The notes beneath the pieces were generated by a model, which saw only the letters and a list, made by a program, of their open reading frames with translations, was not told the DNA's origin and searched no databases. The position numbers and the translations under genes were made by a program. Shown in pieces: positions 1-7,665 of a DNA stretch of 64,000 bases. The first letter of the stretch is position 1, and each line of letters opens with the position of its first letter. Origin of the DNA: Bailinhaonella thermotolerans (lineage in GTDB: Bacteria; Actinomycetota; Actinomycetes; Streptosporangiales; Streptosporangiaceae); the NCBI RefSeq assembly GCF_003594875.1, contig NZ_QZEY01000010.1:1-64000 (forward strand), in the 5' to 3' direction.

Positions 1-105
1 GATCCTCACCTCGCTCCACCGGGCCGCACGCACATGGGGAACCCTCTCCTGGACCCTTACCCGCCCAGCGATAAGGAATGGGTGACAAATAATCCGCCGC
101 CGACA

Positions 106-155
106 GGGGCTGCAACACGGAGGGGTGTCTCCCTCCGTGTTGCAGCCCCTTTCCT
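106..155 (+). terminator. Strong rho-independent terminator hairpin
   Basis: A perfect 19-bp inverted repeat (106-124 with 131-149) encloses a 6-base loop and is followed by CTTTCCTT. It would end transcription entering from the left. I see no coding region in 1-105; the gene it serves lies before the window or is the tail of an unseen transcript. Confidence 0.8.
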
Positions 156-162
156 TGGTGCG

Positions 163-254
163 CAGGGACATCTGTCCCTGCACTGTCCCTGCACCTGTCC
201 CTGGCGTTTCCGCAGTTCAGGGCCGGTGCAGGGACAGGTGGGACAGCAGGGACA
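163..254. repeat. TGTCCCTG iteron cluster, left copy
   Basis: Six perfect copies of the octamer TGTCCCTG or its complement CAGGGACA lie at 163-170, 173-180, 184-191, 196-203, 229-236 and 247-254, with a partial copy near 239-245. Copies on both strands are arranged around the centre. The same octamer clusters in the 3' end of the helicase gene at 14161-14261. Iteron-like sites for a replication or control protein are an inference. Confidence 0.75.
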
Positions 255-277
255 GCTTGGCGTCGTAGCTGCTGTTC

Positions 278-475
278 TCAGAGGTTGAGGTCGTGGGTGA
301 TGTCTCCGGCTTGGATCACCTGGCCGTGGACGACGCCGCTGACGGTGTTGCGGACGTGGGGTTGGTGGCTGGGGGCCAGCCGCTCGCTGTGGCCGATCTG
401 GGTGACGTAGCCGTGGACGATGCCGGTCACGAGGTTTTCGACTGCTGGGGCGTTGAGTTCTTCTCGTTCCTCCAT
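278..475 (-). CDS. Small protein with two VHG repeats
   Basis: A 65-residue protein with no known enzyme motif. Two related segments are visible, around residues 14-28 (VENLVTGIVHGYVTQ) and 41-58 (VRNTVSGVVHGQVIQAG), of the type N-x-(V/F)-SG-x-VHG-x-V-x-QAG. This motif occurs in many small actinobacterial proteins and at the N-termini of some NTPases; its function is unknown to me. The gene starts inside the last 49 bases of the HD-domain gene on the same strand, so it is probably cotranscribed and translationally coupled. The upstream ribosome site is weak. Confidence 0.55.
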   Translation of the reverse strand: MEEREELNAPAVENLVTGIVHGYVTQIGHSERLAPSHQPHVRNTVSGVVHGQVIQAGDITHDLNL

Positions 476-1119
476 GATCCCGACAGTACGGCGGGGCGGG
501 TAATCGCAGGGCTTGCGGCGCTCTCGGTGATCGTCTGGGTTTCGTCAGCGGGCACGTCCGGCGGGAGCCGTACGCCAGCGGCGGCCAGGCGCTCGTGCAC
601 GGCTTGGACGGCGTGCAGGATGCAGGGGGTGGCGCGGGTGATGGAGCGGGTGACCAGGTGGCCGGGGCCGTAGCGAGAGCGGATCTCGGCCAGGCGGTCC
701 TCGGCGGTCAGGTGGACGCCGTCGGGGCCGGTGGTCATGTCGCAGAAGGTGAGCGCTTCGGCAAGGTCGGCGCGCTCGGGGGTGAACTCGGCCAGGAGCG
801 TCGCCAGGAGGTCGCGTTCGCGGGCTTCGTAGACGGCGCAGGAGTGATGCGCGACCAGGCGGCACAGGCGGTCGTCGGCCTTCTCCACCTCGCGCAGGTA
901 GCGGGCGCCGTCCAGGGGGTGAAAGCCGGTGTCGGCGACGGCCGGGGCATAGCCGATGTCGTGCAGGTATGCCGCGGCGGCCAGCAGCTCGGCGTCCGGG
1001 CCGAGGATGGGGGCCAGGGCTCCGGCCCGTCGGCCCACGGCGGTGACGTGAGCGAGGCGTCTCGGGAGCGGGTCAAGGAGTCGTGCGGCCAGGTCACGTG
1101 CCCACAAGACATGCGTCAT
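427..1119 (-). CDS. HD-domain phosphohydrolase-like protein
   Basis: A 230-residue soluble protein with the metal-binding HD pattern. His24 (in AHVTAVG), the HD pair at 53-54 (YLHDIGYAP) and His90/His91 (VAHHS) fit an HD/PDEase fold that cleaves phosphomonoesters or nucleotides; the substrate is unknown. I chose the ATG at 1119 (MTHVLWARDL), where the conserved region begins. The C-terminal 30 residues look unstructured. HD or Nudix hydrolases are often carried by AICEs, and the Nudix protein Pif of pSAM2 mediates transfer immunity. A similar role here is only a suggestion. It lies upstream of, and overlaps, the small VHG-repeat gene. Confidence 0.78.
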   Translation of the reverse strand: MTHVLWARDLAARLLDPLPRRLAHVTAVGRRAGALAPILGPDAELLAAAAYLHDIGYAPAVADTGFHPLDGARYLREVEKADDRLCRLVAHHSCAVYEARERDLLATLLAEFTPERADLAEALTFCDMTTGPDGVHLTAEDRLAEIRSRYGPGHLVTRSITRATPCILHAVQAVHERLAAAGVRLPPDVPADETQTITESAASPAITRPAVLSGSWRNEKNSTPQQSKTS

Positions 1120-1186
1120 GGTGCTCAAGGTAGGCGCAGGAGCCCCGATAGGGTGCCGAACGCACAGGACGTGTCGGGGGGACGTC

Positions 1187-1741
1187 ATGGACGATGAGGA
1201 TCTGCCACCGTCGGCCTACCTGGTCAGCGAGCCCGTCTCACCGCAGGAGGCCCGCGCCCGCAGACGGGAGGAACGACGGCGGAACCCGAGCCGTCTTCGT
1301 GAGCTGCGCATCCCGATCCTCGCCGGGCTGGTGACGCTCGCGGCCATGGGTACGGGGGCCTGGCTTGGGATCAGAGACTCTCCGCCGAAGCCCTTGGCCG
1401 CCCGGTCCGCGTCGGCCACCCCTCGCCCGTCCACGCTCGTCGCAGCTCCCCAGACAGCGACTCCGAGCCCTGGGCCTGTGTTGGCGTCCTCCTCTCCCGC
1501 CGCCACTCCGTCCGCCGCGCTCCCCACGCCGAGGGTGACCATCACGGTGACGGCCAAACCCAAGGCCGCCAGGCCCGGACGACCGGGGCGCACGTTGGCC
1601 GGCTCTTCAGGCCGAGGGGAGGCGGCACCGCCTTCGGCCCGCCACACGGTCAAGCGCCATGAGCGAAAGCGTTCCCCGCGCCCGAAGGTCTGGGACCCCT
1701 GCCACCGTGGCTTCAAGCCCATGCTCGGCGAGCTCTGCTAG
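1187..1741 (+). CDS. Membrane-anchored Pro/Ala/Thr-rich protein
   Basis: A 184-residue protein starting at the ATG at 1187, preceded by a GGGGGGA ribosome site; an upstream in-frame ATG at 1118 has no such site. Residues 1-42 are charged and Arg-rich (cytoplasmic). One transmembrane helix at about 44-65 (IPILAGLVTLAAMGTGAWLG) is followed by a long Pro/Ser/Thr/Ala-rich external stretch and a short basic tail with two Cys residues (DPCHRGFKPMLGELC). Topology suggests a surface or envelope protein. No family recognised. It diverges from the HD-hydrolase gene. Confidence 0.55.
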   Translation: MDDEDLPPSAYLVSEPVSPQEARARRREERRRNPSRLRELRIPILAGLVTLAAMGTGAWLGIRDSPPKPLAARSASATPRPSTLVAAPQTATPSPGPVLASSSPAATPSAALPTPRVTITVTAKPKAARPGRPGRTLAGSSGRGEAAPPSARHTVKRHERKRSPRPKVWDPCHRGFKPMLGELC

Positions 1742-1944
1742 CGGGGACGTTGCACCCCGGGCGAACGCAGGGGCTTCCCGCCGCGGAGTACGGGGCATGG
1801 GCGGCGCGGATTTCCTGGATGTCCTGGTGACGCAGGGTGCCAGGGCCTCGCGCGCCGCCCACGCCGCTCCGACCCGTGACCGAGGGGTACCTACCTGCCC
1901 ACCAACCCGTTCCCTGGAGGCGGTCAGGCCCTCGGCCACGGGAG

Positions 1945-2271
1945 CTACGAAGCGCGACGGTCGGGCAGTTCCACGACGTTGGGCGCGGATCGTTGGACGC
2001 CGTTGACCGGCTTCCGTGAGCTCGCGGGCCGGATCGAGTCGAAGAAGCCGACGGGAAGTTCCCCCATGAACGGACCCATCAGGGCCTCCTGCTTGCGGAG
2101 CTTGATCGCCAGCTCCGCCACCGAATCAGCCAGCAGGACCCTCTCCTGCCCCCGGGCCTCCGCCTCCCGCGAGGGGCCGTGCTTGCGGACCGCGCTGTAG
2201 CCGTACAGGCGATCGAACTCCCAGCGGCACTCGTACCGCGCGACGAGCTGTTCCCACGTGGGTGTCTTCAT
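1945..2271 (-). CDS. Hypothetical protein of the XRE/DUF397-type regulatory block
   Basis: A 108-residue protein with no catalytic motif I recognise (MKTPTWEQLVARYECRWEF at the start). Its ATG at 2271 overlaps the stop codon of the gene upstream by four bases (ATGA), so the two are translationally coupled. Such short proteins often travel next to XRE regulators in Streptomyces-like genomes; the function is unknown. The 200 bases between this gene and the convergent gene ending at 1741 show no clear hairpin or gene. Confidence 0.6.
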   Translation of the reverse strand: MKTPTWEQLVARYECRWEFDRLYGYSAVRKHGPSREAEARGQERVLLADSVAELAIKLRKQEALMGPFMGELPVGFFDSIRPASSRKPVNGVQRSAPNVVELPDRRAS

Positions 2272-2633
2272 CCCGCGACCGCCCGTGGCGCGTTCCCCGG
2301 CCCGGCCTGCTGCGCCGACAGGTCCGCGTAGCGCAAGCTCACCCGGCGCGCGGCCGTGGCCGGGTTGTCGCATGTTCCGCTGGCGTAGACCCGGCGTCCG
2401 GCCCTCGACAACCGCCCCGTCCACCAGCGGAACCACGCCCCGTCGGTCCAGACGACGACCTCGGCGTCGGGACCGACCCAGAGCATCGCGATGCCGTACC
2501 CCTCAAGCGCCCTCGCTGTGATGCCGTGCCCCTCGGCCAGCTCGATGCACAACCGCCGGGCGGCGCGGGCAGCGCGCAGCTGCCGCTCCGGGAGCCTCCC
2601 CGCCCGCTCGCCCGCCGGACTCGACTTGGTCAT
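2268..2633 (-). CDS. Hypothetical protein
   Basis: A 121-residue protein with a Trp-rich centre (AMLWVGPDAEVVVWTDGAW) and basic ends. I prefer the ATG at 2633, which has GAGAGG five bases upstream, over the ATG 15 bases earlier, which lacks a ribosome site. It is the first gene of a two-gene operon with the downstream 108-residue protein. Function is not recognisable. Confidence 0.6.
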   Translation of the reverse strand: MTKSSPAGERAGRLPERQLRAARAARRLCIELAEGHGITARALEGYGIAMLWVGPDAEVVVWTDGAWFRWWTGRLSRAGRRVYASGTCDNPATAARRVSLRYADLSAQQAGPGNAPRAVAG

Positions 2634-2715
2634 CCGGCCTCTCGTCATGCCAGAGACGCTAGGAACGCCGGAAAGCCCAGCTCAACGAGTGTGGCGAGAT
2701 GTGGCGGCCGACTTT

Positions 2716-3567
2716 CTAGCCCTGGTGTCTGAGCTGGGCTTTTCTGATCAGCTCCCGCGCTTTCGCGCGGTGAACGGCCATGCTGGCGAGCCGTTCGAAC
2801 TCCCGCTCGTAGCGGGCGATCTCGCTCGGGGCGGTCACCGTGACCGCCGCGCTCACCAGCTCCACGCTGACCTGCTCGCGGTCGAAGATCGTGAAGTTGT
2901 GGACGACATGCATGCTGCGGGTGATGTCCAGGGGGATCACGCCAAGCTTCACCGATCGCCGGTTCATGACCGAGAGCAGGTGTTCCAACTGATCCGCCAT
3001 CACCTGGGGACTGCCGAGCCGGTAGTAGAGCACTGATTCCTCGACGATGAAGTCGAAGCGGTGGCCGCGCTTACGGAGGACCTCGGCGCGTGCCGTACGG
3101 GCCTCCGCAGCCGCTTCAGCGTCGTCAACCACCTGGTGACCGGAAGCGATCCCATGCAGGAGCGCCACGGCGTACTCCCGGGTCTGGAACAGACCGGGGA
3201 TCACCTGAGAGCAGTAGGCGCGCATGAGCGTCGTCCGCTCGTACAACGGAAGCCGGTTCTCCTGGAGCGCCCGCAGGCCGCTGCGCTCCTGACGCCTCCA
3301 TTCGACGTAGGCGCTCGCGACGGCGCGCGACATGGCCACGAGGTCGTCAGCCTGCTCCTCAGCGCCGCACACCCGGCACCAGATGCGGATGTCGGAGACG
3401 GAGGGCGGCCGGGCTGCGTGCTCGATCTTGGAGATCTTCGTCCGTTCCCACCCCGCCGCCCGGGCAAGGGCCATCGCCGTGAGTCCCGCGTCCTCGCGTA
3501 TCGCCCGAAGCCGGTCGGCGAGCGCCCGGCGGGACTCCTGGATAGACGATGTGGGCGGGGTGGGCAT
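2716..3567 (-). CDS. XRE-family regulator with DUF5753 domain
   Basis: A 283-residue DNA-binding regulator. Residues about 15-60 form a helix-turn-helix (LTAMALARAAGWERTKISKI), and the remaining 200 residues match the DUF5753 ligand-binding region of actinobacterial XRE proteins (ending YEREFERLASMAVHRAKARE). These regulators usually pair with small DUF397 proteins. Here the partners are instead the DUF6879 protein and a short acidic protein directly upstream, 20 bases away on the same strand, which suggests one transcription unit. The start at MPTPPTSS is chosen because the preceding 21 residues read into the upstream gene's stop region. Confidence 0.85.
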   Translation of the reverse strand: MPTPPTSSIQESRRALADRLRAIREDAGLTAMALARAAGWERTKISKIEHAARPPSVSDIRIWCRVCGAEEQADDLVAMSRAVASAYVEWRRQERSGLRALQENRLPLYERTTLMRAYCSQVIPGLFQTREYAVALLHGIASGHQVVDDAEAAAEARTARAEVLRKRGHRFDFIVEESVLYYRLGSPQVMADQLEHLLSVMNRRSVKLGVIPLDITRSMHVVHNFTIFDREQVSVELVSAAVTVTAPSEIARYEREFERLASMAVHRAKARELIRKAQLRHQG

Positions 3568-3587
3568 AGGACGGGCCTGCTTCAGCT

Positions 3588-4103
3588 CTAGGTCAGCTCG
3601 TACTCCGCGTGATCGATCGCCCGCTCCCAAACCGCCTCGAAGGCGACCAGGCAGAGCCGGATGACCTCGGGTTCGTCGCGCAGCTCGTCCTCCACGATCG
3701 ACCCGTCGCCGGCGAAGTGGTGGAACCGTACGAGACAGTCGTCGAACACCCAGAAGTCGTTACCGGGCAGGGCCAGATCGGATGCCAGGCGCCGGGGCAA
3801 CCACCGGACCTGCTCGCCTGCCGCGATGCTGTTCGGCGCGGTGAGCACGTGTTCGTACCTGATGTAGTCGGTTACCGGCTCGGACACGATACGAGCCCTG
3901 CGGAACCGGACGCCGCGACCTACGGCGTCCCCGATGGTCCGCCGCCACTTGGTGAAGTCGTAGTGATCGAGGTTGCCGGTCTCCAGCCAGCGGCGGAAGC
4001 CCGGGTCCTGGGGAACGTAGGTGTCGCGCATCTCCAGGTGCACGGCACTACGCGTCGTGGCCGCGATCAGCTCAGGGAACGGTGGGATCGTCTTCGAGTT
4101 CAC
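3588..4103 (-). CDS. DUF6879-family protein
   Basis: A 171-residue protein with the features of DUF6879: an N-terminal Trp/Arg-rich part (FTKWRRTI), then GVRFRRARIVSEPVTDYIRYE, and a C-terminal Asp/His-rich part (DDCLVRFHHFAGDG). The family is common next to XRE/DUF5753 regulators in actinomycetes, and its biochemical role is unknown. The GTG start at 4103 has GGAGG six bases upstream and lies inside the preceding gene (32-base overlap), so it is coupled to that gene. Confidence 0.8.
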   Translation of the reverse strand: MNSKTIPPFPELIAATTRSAVHLEMRDTYVPQDPGFRRWLETGNLDHYDFTKWRRTIGDAVGRGVRFRRARIVSEPVTDYIRYEHVLTAPNSIAAGEQVRWLPRRLASDLALPGNDFWVFDDCLVRFHHFAGDGSIVEDELRDEPEVIRLCLVAFEAVWERAIDHAEYELT

Positions 4104-4320
4104 GCAGCGCCTCCAGGATGACCTTTCTCATGCGGGCCGGGACACGAACCCCCGACTCGTTCGGGCTGATCCCGCTGCTCTCCTGAAGTTGAGCCAGGTC
4201 GTTGGGGTCGGTGACCGTCTCACCCACGAACACCAGGTCACCGGTCATCTCGTCTACCTGCATGGCCGGGCAGTGGTCGTTGTCCGTACCCGGGTCGATC
4301 ACGAGGAAGCGTAGCTGCAT
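4072..4320 (-). CDS. Short acidic protein, partner of XRE/DUF6879 operon
   Basis: An 82-residue acidic protein (MQLRFLVIDPGTDNDHCPAM at the start) that opens the operon continuing with the DUF6879 protein and the XRE regulator. The ATG has GGAG at good spacing. Proteins of this kind recur at the head of such operons, and no function is established that I know of. Its 3' end overlaps the DUF6879 gene by 32 bases. Confidence 0.72.
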   Translation of the reverse strand: MQLRFLVIDPGTDNDHCPAMQVDEMTGDLVFVGETVTDPNDLAQLQESSGISPNESGVRVPARMRKVILEALRELEDDPTVP

Positions 4321-4430
4321 CCTTGGCTCCTAGGGGTGGAGTGCCTTCGAGTGCGACCAGTGCGAATGACCGTTGCCGGGAGGAGGACAGGTGACCGCTG
4401 AGCTGCCTGGTGCGCCTCGCCCGGCTACTG

Positions 4431-4976
4431 CTACCCCCTGTCCCTTGCTTCGGTTATGAGACGAGCGATCTTCCTTGCGGCGTCATCGGGCTCTACGACA
4501 GAGGTGTCGATCACCATGTCCGCTCCCTCGAGCGGCTCGGTCTCGTCCCAGGCCCGGAGTCGTTCGGTCGTGTCGCCGGTGGCTCGTTCCTTGATCCTCT
4601 GCTCTGCCACCTCTCGCGGGCAGCTCAGGTAGACGACGAGCCACCGAGCGTGGGGAACTGCGTCCTTGACGTGTCGGATGGCTTCGACCTGCCCCAGGTG
4701 CAAGATGGGGATCTGTTCGGAGAGGCTTCGCACGAGGGACGGGCGATCTACGACATAGGCATTCCCGTAGCGGTGATTCTCCCAGATGACCTCATTGCTC
4801 GCTCTGAGGTCCGATAGCCCCGCTTCTGAAAGGGGCCGGTATTCGGACATCCTGCCGCTGCCGACCTTGAGCCTGCGGAACAGGGCGTAGTTGTCGTCAA
4901 GGTTGTTCAGCGCCTTTGTCACGGTGTCCTTCCCAGATGCGGGAGGGCCGTAGAGAATGACGCCTACCTGAGTCAT
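4431..4976 (-). CDS. P-loop kinase (guanylate/nucleoside kinase-like)
   Basis: A 181-residue ATP-binding protein. The Walker A motif is GPPASGKDT at residues 10-18, the Asp/Arg pair VDRPS is at about 76-80, and a lid-like segment CPREVAEQRIKER is at about 119-131, a layout shared with guanylate and shikimate-type kinases. The phosphate acceptor cannot be told from sequence. Its ATG overlaps the stop of the GntR-kinase fusion gene by four bases, so the two are coexpressed. Two different P-loop kinases side by side on an AICE is unusual. Confidence 0.78.
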   Translation of the reverse strand: MTQVGVILYGPPASGKDTVTKALNNLDDNYALFRRLKVGSGRMSEYRPLSEAGLSDLRASNEVIWENHRYGNAYVVDRPSLVRSLSEQIPILHLGQVEAIRHVKDAVPHARWLVVYLSCPREVAEQRIKERATGDTTERLRAWDETEPLEGADMVIDTSVVEPDDAARKIARLITEARDRG

Positions 4977-5830
4977 GAGGCCGCGACTCCGCTCAGGACT
5001 TTCTGAAGGAGCTCCTTGGCCTGACCCTGAAGCGGGCTGCTCGAAGCACAGTTATCGACCAAGATGTACGGGGCCGGCGGACGGAAGTCGATGTCCACCG
5101 TGTCCATGTAGGCGCCCCAGTCTGCGAGCTTCACGGCGTCCCGGGCCGCGCCGCGGTGGCGCACGTAGGTGTGCATCGTGTCGGCATCGCAGTAGACCCA
5201 GATCACGGTGACGATGGCGTTGATCGACGTGAAGTATGCCTGAGTTCGCTTTATCCACGCCTCGTTGTTGAATTCACGGATGAACGGCGCCGTCACGATC
5301 GCGCTGTTGCCGCATTCGACGTTTTCGCTTGCCGCCGCTATCAGCGCCTCGTATTCGCGTGGTCGTATGTGGTTCACGTAGGTCTCTGATTCGCGATCGT
5401 GAGGCGACTGACCCAGCATCTCAAGAGCGGCCTCTACGACGGGACGCGTCAGCGTGTCCTTGTCGAGCATGGGCCAGCCGGTTTCCCGGGCGAGAATGCG
5501 CCCCAGCTCGGTCTTGCCGCTTCCGGCATAGCCACCGATGAGAAGGACATGCGGCTTCTCAAGCCGTACCTTCCGGGACGCCGTCTGCTTCGGGGCGTTC
5601 ACGATCCGCTTGGAGCGGGACTTACTGACCACCAAGCCCTCTTCGGCGAGAACCTTCATCGCCTCACTGATCGTGAAGACGCTCACACCCCACTGTTCAG
5701 CGAGGTCGCGAGTAGACGGCAGGGTGTCCCCGTCTCGCAGGACCCCCGCCTCGATGTCGTTCCGGATGTTGCGCGCTACCTGCTGATGCAGCGACTCCGA
5801 GCGGACCAGCCGGGGGCGTGGGGGTGTCAT
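4973..5830 (-). CDS. GntR-type DNA-binding domain fused to P-loop kinase
   Basis: A 285-residue fusion. Residues 8-75 form a GntR winged helix (GVLRDGDTLPSTRDLAEQWG, then VSVFTISEAMKVLAEEGLVV). Residues 93-280 are a P-loop NTPase/kinase with Walker A GGYAGSGKTE at about 98-107. The usual UTRA or FCD effector domain is replaced by the kinase, so ATP or a phosphorylatable ligand may control DNA binding (inference). GGAAGGAAG precedes the ATG. It faces a promoter region with four CTAACAG-type sites and the divergent WhiB operon, the position held by KorSA-like GntR repressors in AICEs. Confidence 0.82.
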   Translation of the reverse strand: MTPPRPRLVRSESLHQQVARNIRNDIEAGVLRDGDTLPSTRDLAEQWGVSVFTISEAMKVLAEEGLVVSKSRSKRIVNAPKQTASRKVRLEKPHVLLIGGYAGSGKTELGRILARETGWPMLDKDTLTRPVVEAALEMLGQSPHDRESETYVNHIRPREYEALIAAASENVECGNSAIVTAPFIREFNNEAWIKRTQAYFTSINAIVTVIWVYCDADTMHTYVRHRGAARDAVKLADWGAYMDTVDIDFRPPAPYILVDNCASSSPLQGQAKELLQKVLSGVAAS

Positions 5831-5881
5831 GTCGCTTCCTTCCGCTGTGTCCAGTGGCAGCCGTTGGCATGGAGCATATCA

Positions 5882-5979
5882 GTCATCTAACAGATGACCT
5901 AACAGATTGGTGCAGGTCAGGCGCGACCTCGAAGAACACGCGCGCCTAACAGTTGACCAGGCTTCATATCAGTTGTTAG
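5882..5979. promoter_or_regulatory. CTAACAG operator cluster between GntR fusion and WhiB operon
   Basis: Four copies of a site close to CTAACAGATGA: 5887-5897, 5899-5909 (CTAACAGATTG), 5946-5956 (CTAACAGTTGA) and, inverted, 5969-5979. The first lies in a 7-bp perfect inverted repeat (GTCATCT at 5882-5888, AGATGAC at 5892-5898). The stretch is also notably AT-richer than its surroundings. It separates two divergent operons and is the likely target of the GntR-kinase protein. Confidence 0.7.
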
Positions 5980-6044
5980 CTTCGGAGCAGTGCAACCGAG
6001 GGCTGACCAGCAGCCCCGCTCACGCCCGAAGGAGTGATCAGGTC

Positions 6045-6389
6045 ATGACCCACAGGTCCCAGGCGCAGCGAGACGCCAAGGCCGCGATTAGCGGTCAGGC
6101 GCGCGCCGCGCTGTTCGGCGGAGAGGAGGCTGCCGGTCTTCTGGCCACCCTGTTCAGGACCGGCCCGGCCTGCACACCCGCCGACGCCGAGACCTTCACC
6201 GGCCCAGAGAACGACGAGATCGACCGCGCACAGGAGCAGCGGGAGGACGCCGCCAAGGCGATGTGCGCGAGCTGCCCGGCCCGTTCGGCCTGCTTGGACT
6301 ACGCCCTGGCCGTGAAGCCCACTGCGGGGGTCTGGGCGGGCTACACGGCTGACGAGATCAGCGACCTGCTGACGGCGGAGGCCGCGTGA
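6045..6389 (+). CDS. WhiB-family iron-sulfur transcription factor
   Basis: A 114-residue Wbl-type protein. It has a first Cys in the GPACTPADAETF segment, then CASCPARSAC (C-x2-C-x5-C), and the GVWAGYT turn that follows the cluster ligands in WhiB proteins, giving four candidate [4Fe-4S] ligands. The ATG at 6045 has GAAGGAG about ten bases upstream; an earlier in-frame ATG at 5907 lies within the operator region. It leads the tra-proximal operon, and its stop overlaps the next start (ATGA-type), so it probably controls element genes together with the GntR fusion. Confidence 0.85.
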   Translation: MTHRSQAQRDAKAAISGQARAALFGGEEAAGLLATLFRTGPACTPADAETFTGPENDEIDRAQEQREDAAKAMCASCPARSACLDYALAVKPTAGVWAGYTADEISDLLTAEAA

Positions 6390-6556
6390 TGGCCCGCTTC
6401 CAGTGCCTCGACTGCGGCCAGCGGTCCACCAGCGTCGTCGGCTGCCGCCGCTGCGGCACCACCACCGGCCGCCCCATCCAGCACTGCCCCGTCCACGGCG
6501 AACCCTGCCGTCGCGCCTGCCGTCACTGCCGCATCTTCGCCCGCTCGCACGCCTGA
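6389..6556 (+). CDS. Small zinc-ribbon-like protein
   Basis: A 55-residue protein starting at the ATG that overlaps the WhiB stop codon by one base. It carries CLDCG, CRRCG, HCPVHGEPC and CRHCR, i.e. three or four CxxC-type knuckles with extra His, enough for two zinc sites. Coupling to WhiB and the all-Cys knuckle spacing support a real product. Likely a zinc-binding accessory protein; partner unknown. Confidence 0.65.
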   Translation: MARFQCLDCGQRSTSVVGCRRCGTTTGRPIQHCPVHGEPCRRACRHCRIFARSHA

Positions 6557-6569
6557 CAGGAGAAGCGCC

Positions 6570-6761
6570 ATGTCCAAGAAGAACGTCGCCACCAGCGGCA
6601 CGACCGCCATCCAGGTCGGCCAGGTCCTCGGTTCCAGCAAGAAGGACAAGCCCGCCAGCCCGGAGAAGTCCGACCGCAAGAGCACCGTCACCAACGTCCG
6701 CATCGGCAACGCCAAGGTCGGCCGCCAGGCCGACACGATCACTGGGGGTATCCAGCTGTGA
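6570..6761 (+). CDS. Small basic protein with GNAKVGRQADTITGG motif
   Basis: A 63-residue Lys/Ser-rich protein. The C-terminal half (TNVRIGNAKVGRQADTITGG) resembles the short N-x-x-V-G-x-V repeats of small actinobacterial plasmid proteins and is loosely reminiscent of the VHG-repeat protein at 278-475. GGAGAAG sits upstream of the ATG. Its stop overlaps the next gene's ATG, placing it firmly in the operon. Function unknown. Confidence 0.6.
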   Translation: MSKKNVATSGTTAIQVGQVLGSSKKDKPASPEKSDRKSTVTNVRIGNAKVGRQADTITGGIQL

Positions 6762-7516
6762 CGACCAACGCCATCACCCGCACCTTCACCGAGACCATCG
6801 GCGGCCCGGTCCGGCTGGCGCTGGCGCTGCCGTACGGCCAGGCACGCGTCACGGTCACCGACTCCGCGCAGGCGACCATCACCCTGACCGCCACGAAGGG
6901 CAGCGCCGCCGCCACCGCCATCAACGAGGCGGCTTACAGCGCCGAGGGCGGCACGCTGAACCTGACGGTGCCCGGCCCGACCGGCGGGACCGTCTACGGC
7001 GGCAGCGGCGTGACCGTCATCAACAGCGGCCCGGGCGTCGTCATCAGCGCCGGTGTGATCACGGGCGGCGTCACCATCTCCGGCCGGGGAGCCGTACACA
7101 TCTCCGGCACCGTCACCAGTGGCAGCGAAGCCCAGGACCGAAGCCTCACCGCCGAGATTCAGCTCCCTCGCGGCTCGTCTCTGACGATGCGCACCACCGC
7201 CGCCGACCTCACCACCCACGGCGCCCTGCACGCCCTGGACTTCACTTCCGTCTCCGGCGACCTGAACGCCGACACCGCCGCCCGTCTGCACGCGCAGACC
7301 ACCTCGGGTCAGATCAGCGCGGCCGCCACCGACTACGTGACGGCCCGCAGCGTCTCCGGTGACGTGCTGCTGGGGCGCGCTCACGAGGTCACGGCCAAGA
7401 CCAACTCCGGCGACATCACCATCACCGCCTTCAGCGGAACCGGCCAGTTCCAGTCCGTTTCCGGCCGCATCAGCCTCTACTCCGCCGTCCCCGGCTCCGC
7501 CCCGGAAGGGAAGTGA
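6758..7516 (+). CDS. DUF4097-type beta-helical/adhesin-like protein
   Basis: A 252-residue protein of alternating beta strands with many Gly, Thr and Ser. The second half repeats a pattern typical of DUF4097 proteins (LHALDFTSVSGDLNAD, AQTTSGQISA, ARSVSGDVLLG, AKTNSGDITITAFSG, FQSVSGRISL). These proteins fold as right-handed beta structures and are often near envelope or regulatory genes. No signal peptide is seen, so a cytoplasmic location is likely. It is coupled to both neighbours by overlapping start and stop codons. Confidence 0.8.
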   Translation: MTTNAITRTFTETIGGPVRLALALPYGQARVTVTDSAQATITLTATKGSAAATAINEAAYSAEGGTLNLTVPGPTGGTVYGGSGVTVINSGPGVVISAGVITGGVTISGRGAVHISGTVTSGSEAQDRSLTAEIQLPRGSSLTMRTTAADLTTHGALHALDFTSVSGDLNADTAARLHAQTTSGQISAAATDYVTARSVSGDVLLGRAHEVTAKTNSGDITITAFSGTGQFQSVSGRISLYSAVPGSAPEGK

Positions 7517-7665
7517 AGCCCGTGATCCGCATCCGAACCCGCACTCCGGCTCACTGTCTGACCTGCGAGAACTTCCGCGAGATCGCCGCCCCGGCGTTCG
7601 ACGACCGCCAGGGCATCTACCGCTGCGTCATCCGGCCCTGCCCGGACTGCCAGGAGGAGCGATGA
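7513..7665 (+). CDS. Small Cys-rich zinc-binding protein
   Basis: A 50-residue protein (47 if the second GTG at 7522 is used) with HCLTCENFRE and CVIRPCPDC, a four- or five-Cys zinc-ribbon arrangement. The GTG at 7513 overlaps the previous stop (GTGA), while the GGAAGGG ribosome site is better spaced for 7522. Both give the same frame. Function unknown; one of several zinc-ribbon peptides in the operon. Confidence 0.58.
   Translation: MKPVIRIRTRTPAHCLTCENFREIAAPAFDDRQGIYRCVIRPCPDCQEER

Noticed and set aside
34-288. 84-codon plus-strand frame at the left edge
   Set aside because: It runs through the terminator hairpin and the iteron cluster and has no protein-like features.
1-6000. Left attachment site (copy of tRNA-Phe 3' half)
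   Set aside because: Searched by eye for the anticodon-to-T-arm sequence; no match found, so none is annotated.
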